NCBI GenBank assembly: GCA_016794805.1
Contig: JAEUJI010000349.1
Location: 1 to 34,497, forward strand
Source of the DNA: Gemmatimonadota bacterium
GTDB lineage: Bacteria > Gemmatimonadota > Gemmatimonadetes > Gemmatimonadales > GWC2-71-9
Length of the DNA stretch: 34,497 bases
Reading direction: 5' to 3'
Shown here: positions 1 to 7,201 of the stretch, piece after piece
How the letters are laid out: each line of letters opens with the position of its first letter
How positions within the stretch are numbered: the stretch's first letter is position 1
Position numbers and translations under genes: made by a program
Notes under the pieces: model-generated
Told to the model about the DNA's origin: nothing
Database searches by the model: none
The model's input: the letters and a program-made list of their open reading frames with translations, nothing else

Positions 1-49
1 GCGCCGCGCAACTGGCGGGGGAATTCGGTGACGGAAGGGCGGGGTGGGG

Positions 50-325
50 TCATCCCAGGCTTTCGAGGATCTTCCACAGTTCGATCGGGCTGAATTCGCT
101 GAACCGGTCCACGATCTCCTGTTCGGTCCACTCGCGGAAGATCCACCCGGTGCTCTTGTGCCGGGAGCCTTCCACGAAGTGCAGGCGCCCCTGGGCCAGG
201 GTACCGTACGGACGGGTCTCGAGGTAGACGCCCCAGCGGGTCTGGCTGCGGGCGAGATCACCCAGGTGCCGGGCGGTGGGGGCGTCGGGAAGCGGAACCG
301 GCGGCGGCTGTTGGGGCTGGGCCAT
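50..325 (-). CDS. Small conserved-looking protein of unknown function (91 aa)
   Basis: I do not recognise the family. The protein starts with a proline-rich stretch (residues 4-14), followed by a compact part with many aromatic and charged residues that ends in an amphipathic helix rich in Glu, Ile, Phe and Leu. There is no signal peptide or membrane segment, so it is probably cytoplasmic. The ATG at 325 was chosen over the upstream in-frame start because a good ribosome binding site (GGAGG) lies 6-7 nt before it and the upstream extension is repeat-coded Gly-Thr sequence. A TAGTCT box sits about 19 nt upstream of the start. It is divergent from the zinc-ribbon gene, the two sharing a roughly 100-bp intergenic region. 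The function is unknown; that it is a gene is likely. Confidence 0.6.
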   Translation of the reverse strand: MAQPQQPPPVPLPDAPTARHLGDLARSQTRWGVYLETRPYGTLAQGRLHFVEGSRHKSTGWIFREWTEQEIVDRFSEFSPIELWKILESLG

Positions 326-344
326 GCATCCTCCGGGTTGCTGG

Positions 345-350
345 AGACTA
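345..350 (-). promoter_or_regulatory. Putative -10 box (TAGTCT) for the 91-aa gene
   Basis: TANNNT-type hexamer on the minus strand, 19 nt before the ATG at 325. The predicted 5' leader would just include the GGAGG ribosome binding site. No clear -35 is visible. This is pattern-based inference only. Confidence 0.3.
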
Positions 351-375
351 ACCAAGGGTGGGGGCGGGGGACAAG

Positions 376-410
376 CCGTCCCGCCGGTACCGCCCGTCCC
401 GCCGGTACCG
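376..410. repeat. 18-bp direct tandem repeat, unit CCGTCCCGCCGGTACCG plus one base
   Basis: Two exact 17-bp copies separated by a single C occupy the divergent intergenic region and end one base before the TAGATT box of the rightward gene. GGTACC inside each unit is palindromic. A related GGTACCGTC tandem lies between lemA and htpX, and a degenerate version precedes the gene starting at 20227 on the minus strand. Confidence 0.75.
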
Positions 411-416
411 TAGATT
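411..416 (+). promoter_or_regulatory. Putative -10 box (TAGATT), leaderless-type spacing
   Basis: TAGATT ends 9 nt before the ATG of the zinc-ribbon gene, with no Shine-Dalgarno sequence between them, so a transcript would begin at or within a few bases of the start codon. Seven other genes in the window show the same arrangement. Confidence 0.45.
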
Positions 417-425
417 CCCCGCCCC

Positions 426-1121
426 ATGACCGCCACCGACCCGAGCACCTGCCCCGCCTGCCACGCCCCGCTCACCGAGGGGGCCCGCTACTGCCACCGC
501 TGCGGCCGCGCCGCCGTCGGGGGGAGCGTGGACCGCGCCCCCTGGATCATGGCCTGGGCGCTGGTGGCCCTCTCCCTCGGGGGCATCGGCTGGTTCGTCC
601 TCACCAAGGATGCCCGGGCCACCGCCCCCGACATGGCAAATGCCGGGAACGCCGCGCCGGGCGGCGGGCAGGCCGCGGGCGGCGCGCCCCCGGACATCAG
701 CCAGATGACGCCGCGGGAGCGCTTCCTCCGGCTGCACGACCGGATCATGAGCGCCGTGGGCGCCGGGGATACCGCCACCGCGCAGCGCTTCGCGCCGATG
801 GCGCTCCAGGCCTATGGCATGCTGGACCCGATCGACGCCGATGCCCGCTACCATGCCGGCGCCATCCACATCCAGCTGGGCGAGTTCCCGGCGGCGCTCG
901 CCCTCGCCGACACCATCCAGGCCGGCGCGCCCGAGCACCTCTTTGCCGACTTGCTGCGGCTGGAGGTGGCCCAGGCCCGCGGCGACCAGGCCCAGGCCAG
1001 CCGCGCCGGCCAGACCTTCCTCCGGCATCTCGACAGGGAACTCCAGGCGGGGCGCCCCGAATACGTGGAACACCGCGCCATGCTGGACCAGCTCAAGCAG
1101 CGGCTGTCGGCCCAGCCGTAA
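426..1121 (+). CDS. Membrane-anchored zinc-ribbon protein with helical-repeat C-terminus
   Basis: The N-terminus carries a zinc ribbon with two CxxC pairs (C9/C12 and C23/C26). One transmembrane helix follows at about residues 39-60, then a Gly/Ala-rich linker. The C-terminal region (about 95-231) is alpha-helical and resembles tetratricopeptide-type repeats, with alternating Ala/Leu helices and a recurrent Gly-Asp or Gly-Glu turn. The ribbon is probably cytoplasmic and the helical part outside. Such ribbon-TM-repeat proteins are usually unannotated; I cannot assign a function. The start lies just after a TAGATT box and has no ribosome binding site. The mqnD-like gene follows after 11 nt, so the two are probably cotranscribed. 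Confidence 0.65.
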   Translation: MTATDPSTCPACHAPLTEGARYCHRCGRAAVGGSVDRAPWIMAWALVALSLGGIGWFVLTKDARATAPDMANAGNAAPGGGQAAGGAPPDISQMTPRERFLRLHDRIMSAVGAGDTATAQRFAPMALQAYGMLDPIDADARYHAGAIHIQLGEFPAALALADTIQAGAPEHLFADLLRLEVAQARGDQAQASRAGQTFLRHLDRELQAGRPEYVEHRAMLDQLKQRLSAQP

Positions 1122-1132
1122 GGAACCCGCAC

Positions 1133-1993
1133 ATGGCCCGCACCATTCACGTCGCGCACTCCCCCGACTCCGACGACGCCTTCATGTTCTACGCCCTCGC
1201 CGAGGGGAAGATCGACACCGGCGAGCTGCGCTACGTGCACGAGCTCTCCGACATCGAGTCGCTGAACCGGCGGGCCCTCGGCGCCGAACTCGAGGTGACG
1301 GCGGTCTCGATCCACGCCTACGCCTACCTGACCGACCGCTATGCCCTGCTGAGCAGCGGCTCCTCGATGGGGGACCGCTACGGCCCGCGGCTGGTGGGCC
1401 GTACGCCCCCGCCAACCGGCCGAGCCGGCGAGCCGCCGAGCCGCCAAGCCGCCGCGGGCAAGCGCATCGCCGTGCCCGGCAAGCTCACCACCGCCTATCT
1501 GGCGCTCAAGCTGTTCCAGCCGGACTTCGTGGAGGTGGTGCTGCCCTTCGACCAGATCGAGGACGCCGTGGTGGACGGCACGGTGGATCTCGGCCTGCTC
1601 ATCCACGAGGGCCAGCTCACCTTCCAGGACCGCGGCCTGCACCTCTGGACCGACCTGGGGGAGTGGTGGTTCGGCGAGACCGGGCTGCCGCTGCCGCTGG
1701 GGGGCAACGTGGTGCGCCGGGACCTGGGGCCGGCGGTGGTGGCCCAGGTGGCCCGCGACCTCAAGGCGAGCATCGTCTATGCGCTCGCGCACCGGCGGCC
1801 GGCGCTGGAGCATGCCAAGCAGTTCAATCGCGGCATCGGCGACGAGAAGACCGACCGTTTCGTCGGCATGTACGTGAACGACTGGACGGTGGACTACGGC
1901 GAGCGGGGCCGGGAGGCGGTGCGCGAGCTGCTGCGTCGCGGGCACGCGGCGGGGCTGATTCCCCACGCCGTCCAGGTGGAGTTCGTGGGCTGA
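1133..1993 (+). CDS. mqnD: MqnA/MqnD-family protein, probable 1,4-dihydroxy-6-naphthoate synthase (futalosine menaquinone pathway)
   Basis: The N-terminus HSPDSDDAFMFYAL and the IHEGQ motif (H158) are typical of the MqnA/MqnD family, which has a periplasmic-binding-protein fold. MqnD converts cyclic dehypoxanthinyl futalosine to 1,4-dihydroxy-6-naphthoate in menaquinone synthesis. The 286-residue length fits. The ATG at 1133 is preceded by AAGGAA at a good distance and begins exactly at the family N-terminus; the longer in-frame ORF upstream overlaps the zinc-ribbon gene and is rejected. Residues about 91-109 are a Pro/Ala/Arg-rich insertion coded by an imperfect 8-bp tandem repeat, just before the conserved GKRIAVPG strand. 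It could instead be a related MqnA-like or generic binding protein; the family is clear, the exact enzyme less so. Confidence 0.7.
   Translation: MARTIHVAHSPDSDDAFMFYALAEGKIDTGELRYVHELSDIESLNRRALGAELEVTAVSIHAYAYLTDRYALLSSGSSMGDRYGPRLVGRTPPPTGRAGEPPSRQAAAGKRIAVPGKLTTAYLALKLFQPDFVEVVLPFDQIEDAVVDGTVDLGLLIHEGQLTFQDRGLHLWTDLGEWWFGETGLPLPLGGNVVRRDLGPAVVAQVARDLKASIVYALAHRRPALEHAKQFNRGIGDEKTDRFVGMYVNDWTVDYGERGREAVRELLRRGHAAGLIPHAVQVEFVG
1411..1455 (+). repeat. Imperfect octanucleotide repeat inside the mqnD-like gene
   Basis: About five consecutive 8-bp units of the form GCCRARCC (GCCAACCG, GCCGAGCC, GGCGAGCC, GCCGAGCC, GCCAAGCC) lie inside the coding region and encode a low-complexity surface-loop-like segment. 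Eight is not a multiple of three, so loss or gain of one unit would shift the reading frame. Confidence 0.7.
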
Positions 1994-2000
1994 AGAGCGG

Positions 2001-2106
2001 AGCACGGGGAACGGCGAACGGCGTCCGCCCCCATCACCCGTTCCCCCGTTCACCCCTTCCCCGTTCCTCGTTCCCCGCCCCCGGCTCCCGGCTCCCCGTT
2101 CCCCTT
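2001..2106. repeat. Degenerate CCCCGTTC / GAACGGGG low-complexity block
   Basis: Between the mqnD-like stop and the next promoter. The left part reads ACGGGGAACGGCGAACGG; the right part is a run of CCCCGTTC, CTCGTTC and CCCGGCT variants. The two parts are complementary (GGGGAACGG with CCGTTCCCC), so a large imperfect stem could form and act as a terminator for the upstream gene. No ORF with coding character was seen in it. Confidence 0.5.
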
Positions 2107-2119
2107 TCCTCCTCCCTAG

Positions 2120-2125
2120 TATAAG
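2120..2125 (+). promoter_or_regulatory. Putative -10 box (TATAAG) upstream of the HD-GYP gene
   Basis: CTAGTATAAGC is the only AT-rich patch in this spacer and lies 48 nt before the GTG start. No recognisable -35. It would drive the whole rightward signalling locus. Confidence 0.35.
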
Positions 2126-2173
2126 CTTCCCACCCATAGGGTTAGCTCCTGTCCTCCCGCTCCCGGAGCCCCG

Positions 2174-3238
2174 GTGCCGCTGGCCGACGCCCCGATCAGC
2201 GTCCTCGTCGTGGACGACGAAGAGCCGATCCGGAACGCACTCAAGAAGTTCCTCAACCAGCAGGGCTACGACGTGCTCACCGCCCCGTCGGGCGATGAAG
2301 CGTTGCGCATCCTGCAGCGCCAGAAGATCTCGGTGGTGCTGCTGGACGTGCGGATGCCGGGGAAGAGCGGGATCGACCTGGTGCCGCTGCTGCTGGAGCT
2401 GGAGCCGTCGGTCGCCATCCTGATGCTCACCGCCGTCAACGACGCCACCACGGCGGCGCTGTGCATGCAGCGCGGCGCCATGGACTACCTCACCAAGCCG
2501 ATCGACCTCTCCGACCTCGCCCGCGCCATCCTGCGCGCCATCCGGCGCCGCGACAGCCAGATCGAGCAGGCGAACCTCAACCAGTGGCTCAAGGAAGAAG
2601 TGGCGGTCCGCACCGCCGAGCTGCGGCGGGAGCGGGCCAAGCTGGAGCGGTTGTCGGTGGCCACGCTGGAGGCGCTGGTCAACGCCCTCGAGGCCAAGGA
2701 CCCCTTCATCCGGGGCCACTCCGCCCGGGTCGCCGACCTGGGGGCGATGATCGCCGCCGAACTGGGGATGAACGACGAGCAGGTGGAGCAGGTGCGGATG
2801 GCGGGCCGGCTGCATGACATCGGCAAGATCGGCATCCGGGAGGACATCCTCACCAAGCAGGGGCCGCTCACCGCCGACGAGTACGAACTGGTCAAGCAGC
2901 ACGTGGTGATCGGCTCGCAGATCCTGGCGCCGCTGGCGCACCTCGGGGACGTGATCGCCTTCGTGCGCAGCCACCACGAGCGCTGGGACGGCCAGGGCTA
3001 TCCCGACCGGCTGCGGGGGGAGGAGATCACCCTCGGGGCCCGGGTGCTGGGTGCGGCCGAGATCTTCGACGCCCTCACCACCGCGCGGCCGTACCAGGAG
3101 AAGATGCCGCCGGACGTCGCGGTGGAGCGGATGCGCGACCTCGCCGGCAGCGTCCTGGATCCCGGGGTGTACCAGGCCCTCGAGGCCGCGGTCCGGCGCC
3201 GCCAGGCGCTGGTCTTCCTCGACGACGCCCGCACCTGA
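2174..3238 (+). CDS. Response regulator with HD-GYP output domain, probable cyclic-di-GMP phosphodiesterase
   Basis: Residues about 8-125 are a receiver with acidic residues D14/D15, phosphoacceptor D58, T86 and K108 all present. A coiled-coil linker (about 126-160) leads to an HD-GYP domain (about 160-345) with H182, HDIGK (H214, D215), HHE (267-269) and DGQGYP (272-277), the complete catalytic signature. Known members hydrolyse c-di-GMP to pGpG or GMP, lowering the messenger that promotes exopolysaccharide and biofilm formation. The GTG at 2174 gives a normal N-terminus for a receiver. Its place ahead of a receiver, a HEAT protein and a glycosyltransferase on the same strand suggests it tunes that polysaccharide system. 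No cognate histidine kinase is adjacent. Confidence 0.9.
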   Translation: MPLADAPISVLVVDDEEPIRNALKKFLNQQGYDVLTAPSGDEALRILQRQKISVVLLDVRMPGKSGIDLVPLLLELEPSVAILMLTAVNDATTAALCMQRGAMDYLTKPIDLSDLARAILRAIRRRDSQIEQANLNQWLKEEVAVRTAELRRERAKLERLSVATLEALVNALEAKDPFIRGHSARVADLGAMIAAELGMNDEQVEQVRMAGRLHDIGKIGIREDILTKQGPLTADEYELVKQHVVIGSQILAPLAHLGDVIAFVRSHHERWDGQGYPDRLRGEEITLGARVLGAAEIFDALTTARPYQEKMPPDVAVERMRDLAGSVLDPGVYQALEAAVRRRQALVFLDDART

Positions 3239-3320
3239 CGCGCGGACCGCGCCCGCTGCCTGACATGGAGGTCGGCGCGCCGGCCCCTTCTCGCCGCCAC
3301 CCCTCGTCCCTGGGGGCCTC

Positions 3321-3692
3321 ATGTCCCGCCTCGCACTGATCATCGAGGATGATCCCGACCAGCGCCGGCTGCTGGAGCGGATGCTGGGCGCCTCCGGCTG
3401 GCGGGTGGATACCGCCCCCGACGGCGAGGCCGGCCTGGCCCTGGCCCGGGAGCGGCAGCCGCAGGTGATCGTGCTCGACGTCATGATGCCGCGGCTCAAC
3501 GGCTATCAGGCCTGCCGCCGGCTCAGGGCCGACCCCGCCACGGCGGGGATTCCCATCGTCATCGTCACCGCCAAGGACCAGCCGGCCGACGCCTACTGGG
3601 CGAAGGAGGTCGGCGCCGACGCCTTCCTGGCCAAGCCGGTGGACGTGCGGGAACTGGCCGCCCTCCTCGACCGGCTGGCGGGGACCGCGTGA
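3321..3692 (+). CDS. Stand-alone CheY-like receiver protein
   Basis: A single receiver domain of 123 residues with D10/D11, phosphoacceptor D53, T83 and K105, and a canonical KPVD element before the last helix. It has no output domain, so it should act by protein-protein contact, like CheY or PilH. Its TGA overlaps the GTG of the HEAT-repeat gene (GTGA), so the two are translationally coupled, and the HEAT protein is the obvious candidate partner. This partnership is inference from gene order. Confidence 0.88.
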   Translation: MSRLALIIEDDPDQRRLLERMLGASGWRVDTAPDGEAGLALARERQPQVIVLDVMMPRLNGYQACRRLRADPATAGIPIVIVTAKDQPADAYWAKEVGADAFLAKPVDVRELAALLDRLAGTA

Positions 3693-6600
3693 CGCTGCTC
3701 CGCATCATCCTGATCTTCGCCGCCAGCGTGGTGGCGATCGGGGTACTCGCCATCGTGGCCTGGCTGATCTATGCCGGCTACCTGGCGCGGGTGGAGCGCC
3801 GCCTGGCCCGACGGAAGGGACTCTACCGCGAGGTGGTGGCGGGGCTGGCCCAGCGGGAGCGCGCCCTGCTGGAGCCGGAGCTGCACCAGCTCCGTACCCT
3901 GCGGGACTTCGAGGCCCTCGAGGCCCTGCTGGAGGAACAGGCGCGCGGCTTCACCGAGCGTCCCGCCTGGCTGCTCGACACCTACGACCGCCTCGGGCTG
4001 GTGGACAAGTACGTGGAGCGGATCCGCCACGCCAGGAAATGGCGGGAGCGGGCCTTTGCCGCCGAGCTGCTCGGGCGGGTCGGCAACGCCAAGGCGGTGC
4101 CGGCGCTGCTGGAGACCATCCAGGCCACCCGGAGCGAGGATGGCGACGTCCGGGAGATCGCGCTCCGCGCCCTCGCCCGGATCGGCGACCCGCGCGCGGT
4201 GCTGCCGCTGGTGGAGGCGCTCAAGCTGGCGGAGAACTGGCTCGCGCCCCGCATCGCCGACATCCTGGTGCGCCACGGCGACCCCGTGGTCGAGCCGATC
4301 CTCGCCTTCCTGAGCGATCCCACCCGTCACCCCGCCCGCGCCTGGGCCGCCAACATCCTGGGCGAGCTCAAGGTGCAGCGCGCCTTTCCGGTGCTGGTGG
4401 CCGCGCTCAAGGACCTCGACGACGAGGTCCGGGCCAAGGCGGCCGGCGCCCTCGGCAAGCTGGGCGACCGCCGCGCGGTTACCTACCTCCTCGACCACCT
4501 GCTCTCCGATCCCGCTCCCTTCGTGCGGGCCCGGATCGCCGGCGCGCTGGGGCAGTTCGCCGACGGCGAGGTCATCGACCGGCTGGTGCGGGCGCTGGGC
4601 GATCCCGCCTGGTGGGTGCGGATGCGGAGCGTCGAAGCGCTGGAGCAGATCGGCCCCACCGCGGAGTCGCCGCTCTCCGTGGCGCTGGACGACCCCGATC
4701 CCGAGATCCGCATCCGGGCCGCCGTGGCGCTGGAGCGGCTCGGCGTGCCCACCCGGCTCATGCAGACCATCGAGCGGGGCGAGGACACCCCGGACACCCA
4801 CGCGATGCTGGTCAAGTTCGGGGTCGCGGGCGCCCGCGAGCTGCTGGCCGAGCACCTGCACCATCCCGCGCCGCGGGTCCGGCGGGCCATCATCGCCGCC
4901 ATCCGGGAGGCGGAGCGCCGCGACCTCGGCACCGAGCTGGTGGAGGTCGCCCGGACCGACGCGGACGCCCTCCTCCGCGCCGACGCCTTCGACGCGCTGC
5001 ACGCGCTCGCGGTGCGGGAGGCGGTGCCCGCGGCCCTCGACGCCCTGGGCGACGCCGACGAACGGGTGCGCGCGGCGGCCACCGGCCTGATCGGCGACCT
5101 GGGCGGGAGCGAGCTCGCCGCGGTGATCCTGCCGCGGTCCTCCGACCGCGAGCCGCTGGTCCGCGCGGCCGCGGCGCGCGCGCTGGGGCTGATCCACGCC
5201 AGCGGCGCCGACCGGGAGTTCACCCGGCTGCTCCGCGACCCGGAGGCGATCGTGCGGGCCGCCGCCGCGGAAGGGGTGGCCGAGACCCGCTGGCCCGGCG
5301 CCGCGCCGGTGCTGGTGGACCTGCTCACCGACGCCGACCCCGCAGTCCGCATCGCGGCGGCGCGCGCCCTCGGCGAGCTCGGCGTCCCCGAGACCGTGGA
5401 ACCGCTGGTACGGGTCTATCGCGACGCCGACCCCGCGTTCGCCGACGCCATCACCGGCGCCGTCGCCCGGATCGACCGCGACGCCCTGGGCGCGATCATC
5501 GACATTCTCCTCGAGCGGGAGGACGCGCCGGGGCGCGCCCGCCTGGTGCGCACCATCGGCGGGCTCCGGCCGCCGCATCCGCTGCAGCTGCTCGAGTCGC
5601 TGTTCCGGGACCGCGCGCCCCCCGTCCGCGCCGCCGCCGCCGACGTGCTGGGCCGCACCAACGACGAGCGCGCCGCGGGGCTGCTGCTCCACGGGCTCGA
5701 CGATCCCGACGAGCAGGTCCGGGCCCAGGCCGTGGACGGCCTGGTGCGGCTCGGCCAGCAGGGGGCCTCGCTCCGGCTGCTCACCCTGCTGCGGGAGGAT
5801 CCCTCCCCGCTGGTGCGGGAGCGGGCCGCCCTCGCCACCGGGATCTTCCGGCCACCGGGCGGCGAGGTGCAGCTGCTGGCCATCTGCCACCAGGACCAGC
5901 CGATCGGCGTCCGCGCCGCGTCGGTGCTGGCCCTCGGCTCCTACGACCAGGAGAGCCTGGTGGCGCGGGTGGTGGAGATGGCCGACGAGCACGAGCTGCG
6001 CGAGCTGCTCCGGGACCGCCTCCGGCACGATGCCGAGTTCCGCCTGCTCGGCCTCCGCCTGCGCGAGGCGCGCCACGTCGAGCTCCGCGCCCTGGGCAGC
6101 ACCAGCCGGGAGCAGATGGAGCAGATCCTCGCCGACGGCATGCGCGGGGTGCTCTCGCCCGAGCAGCGGGTGCGGCTGGTGGCCGGCCTCCGGGTGTTCC
6201 AGGGGGAGCGGAGCCGGGGCGCCCTGCTGAGCGTCGTGCGCAGCGACCCGAGCCCCGAGGTCCGGGCCACGGCGCTCACCGCGGTGGGCGGCATGCTGGA
6301 CGCGGACGAGCTGCACCTCACCGCCAGCCGCGCCCTGGCCGATCCCCACCGCAGCGTGCGCCACGCGGCGGTGGCGCTGTTCCAGCGGGTGGCTCCCGAG
6401 AAGGGCCTGGGCGGCCTGCTCCGCCTGCTCCGCTCCGAGGACGATCCGGTGGTGCTCAAGGCCGTGGCGGAACAGGCCGAGGCGGCCTTCCCCGCCTTCC
6501 TCGACCTGGCGCTGGGGATGGACCACGAGGGCCAGGAGGCGGTGCTGCTGGCCCGGATCGCGCGGCACATGCATCACCCCGACCTCAAGCGGGTGATCGC

Positions 6601-7201
6601 CGCCGTGGGCCAGAGCCAGGCGGCGCCGGTCCGGGAGGCGGTGGCGGAGCTCTGGGCCACGCGGCCGGACCTGGTGGATCTCCCGGCCCTGGAGGGCCTC
6701 ACCGTGGACCCCACGGTGAGCGTCCGGCGCGGGGCGGTGGCGGCGTGGGCGGCGGCGGGCCAGTTCGACCGGCTGGCCGCGATGCTCGGCGATCCCGATC
6801 CGGCGGTGCGCCGGGACATCGCGCTGGCCTTCCTCGATGCCCGGGAGACCGCCGCGCTGGAGCCGCTTTTCCTCGATCCGGACGAGGCGGTGCGCGCCGC
6901 GCTCTTCGCTACCCGGCTGCTCCGGGGCGAGTGGCGGGAGCCGCCGGCGAGCTTCGCCATCTCGCGCGCGGCGGCCGCCGACGCCATCCGGCAGGCCCAG
7001 CCGGTCGAGACCCTGCGCGAGATCGCGCGCGAGGAGCGGGACGCCGAGCGGCGGCTGTCGGCCGCGCTGGCGCTGGCGGTGCTGGGCGACGAGGCGGCCT
7101 ACGCCGTGATGCGCGCCGACCCGCTCCGGGCCCTCCGCGACCAGGTGGGCCGGATGCTGGCGGGCTGGCGCGAGCCGCCCGACTCGCGCCACAGCGCATG
7201 A
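3689..7201 (+). CDS. Membrane-anchored HEAT-repeat scaffold protein (1170 aa)
   Basis: One N-terminal transmembrane helix (residues 3-29) is followed by a basic stretch (RVERRLARRK), so the remaining 1130 residues should lie in the cytoplasm. The body is a long array of HEAT/PBS-lyase-like repeats of about 31 residues, with recurrent 'DPxxxVRxxAAxALGxLG' type units; more than twenty can be counted by eye. HEAT solenoids bind other proteins and have no chemistry of their own. The gene begins on the stop codon of the CheY-like gene and ends on the start codon of the glycosyltransferase (ATGA), implying fixed stoichiometry. A plausible job is to link phosphorylated receiver to glycosyltransferase at the membrane. 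The length and lack of any catalytic domain are notable. Confidence 0.85.
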   Translation: MTLLRIILIFAASVVAIGVLAIVAWLIYAGYLARVERRLARRKGLYREVVAGLAQRERALLEPELHQLRTLRDFEALEALLEEQARGFTERPAWLLDTYDRLGLVDKYVERIRHARKWRERAFAAELLGRVGNAKAVPALLETIQATRSEDGDVREIALRALARIGDPRAVLPLVEALKLAENWLAPRIADILVRHGDPVVEPILAFLSDPTRHPARAWAANILGELKVQRAFPVLVAALKDLDDEVRAKAAGALGKLGDRRAVTYLLDHLLSDPAPFVRARIAGALGQFADGEVIDRLVRALGDPAWWVRMRSVEALEQIGPTAESPLSVALDDPDPEIRIRAAVALERLGVPTRLMQTIERGEDTPDTHAMLVKFGVAGARELLAEHLHHPAPRVRRAIIAAIREAERRDLGTELVEVARTDADALLRADAFDALHALAVREAVPAALDALGDADERVRAAATGLIGDLGGSELAAVILPRSSDREPLVRAAAARALGLIHASGADREFTRLLRDPEAIVRAAAAEGVAETRWPGAAPVLVDLLTDADPAVRIAAARALGELGVPETVEPLVRVYRDADPAFADAITGAVARIDRDALGAIIDILLEREDAPGRARLVRTIGGLRPPHPLQLLESLFRDRAPPVRAAAADVLGRTNDERAAGLLLHGLDDPDEQVRAQAVDGLVRLGQQGASLRLLTLLREDPSPLVRERAALATGIFRPPGGEVQLLAICHQDQPIGVRAASVLALGSYDQESLVARVVEMADEHELRELLRDRLRHDAEFRLLGLRLREARHVELRALGSTSREQMEQILADGMRGVLSPEQRVRLVAGLRVFQGERSRGALLSVVRSDPSPEVRATALTAVGGMLDADELHLTASRALADPHRSVRHAAVALFQRVAPEKGLGGLLRLLRSEDDPVVLKAVAEQAEAAFPAFLDLALGMDHEGQEAVLLARIARHMHHPDLKRVIAAVGQSQAAPVREAVAELWATRPDLVDLPALEGLTVDPTVSVRRGAVAAWAAAGQFDRLAAMLGDPDPAVRRDIALAFLDARETAALEPLFLDPDEAVRAALFATRLLRGEWREPPASFAISRAAAADAIRQAQPVETLREIAREERDAERRLSAALALAVLGDEAAYAVMRADPLRALRDQVGRMLAGWREPPDSRHSA

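Noticed and set aside
376-410. Short tandem repeat considered as a CRISPR remnant
   Set aside because: Units are contiguous with a single intervening base, there are no spacers and no cas genes.
848-3499. 883-codon minus-strand ORF over the mqnD-like and HD-GYP genes
   Set aside because: Two well-supported plus-strand genes cover it and its translation has no domain-like content.
3593-7192. 1199-codon ORF on the minus strand opposite the HEAT-repeat gene
   Set aside because: It mirrors the HEAT gene; its product is a His/Gly/Arg/Gln-rich low-complexity string with no domain, as expected for antisense frames in very GC-rich DNA.
4039-7197. Long N-terminal extension of the glycosyltransferase frame running through the HEAT gene
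   Set aside because: The extension is Arg/Gly/Ala-rich noise in another frame of the HEAT gene. The true start is the ATG at 7198, where membrane-helix sequence begins.
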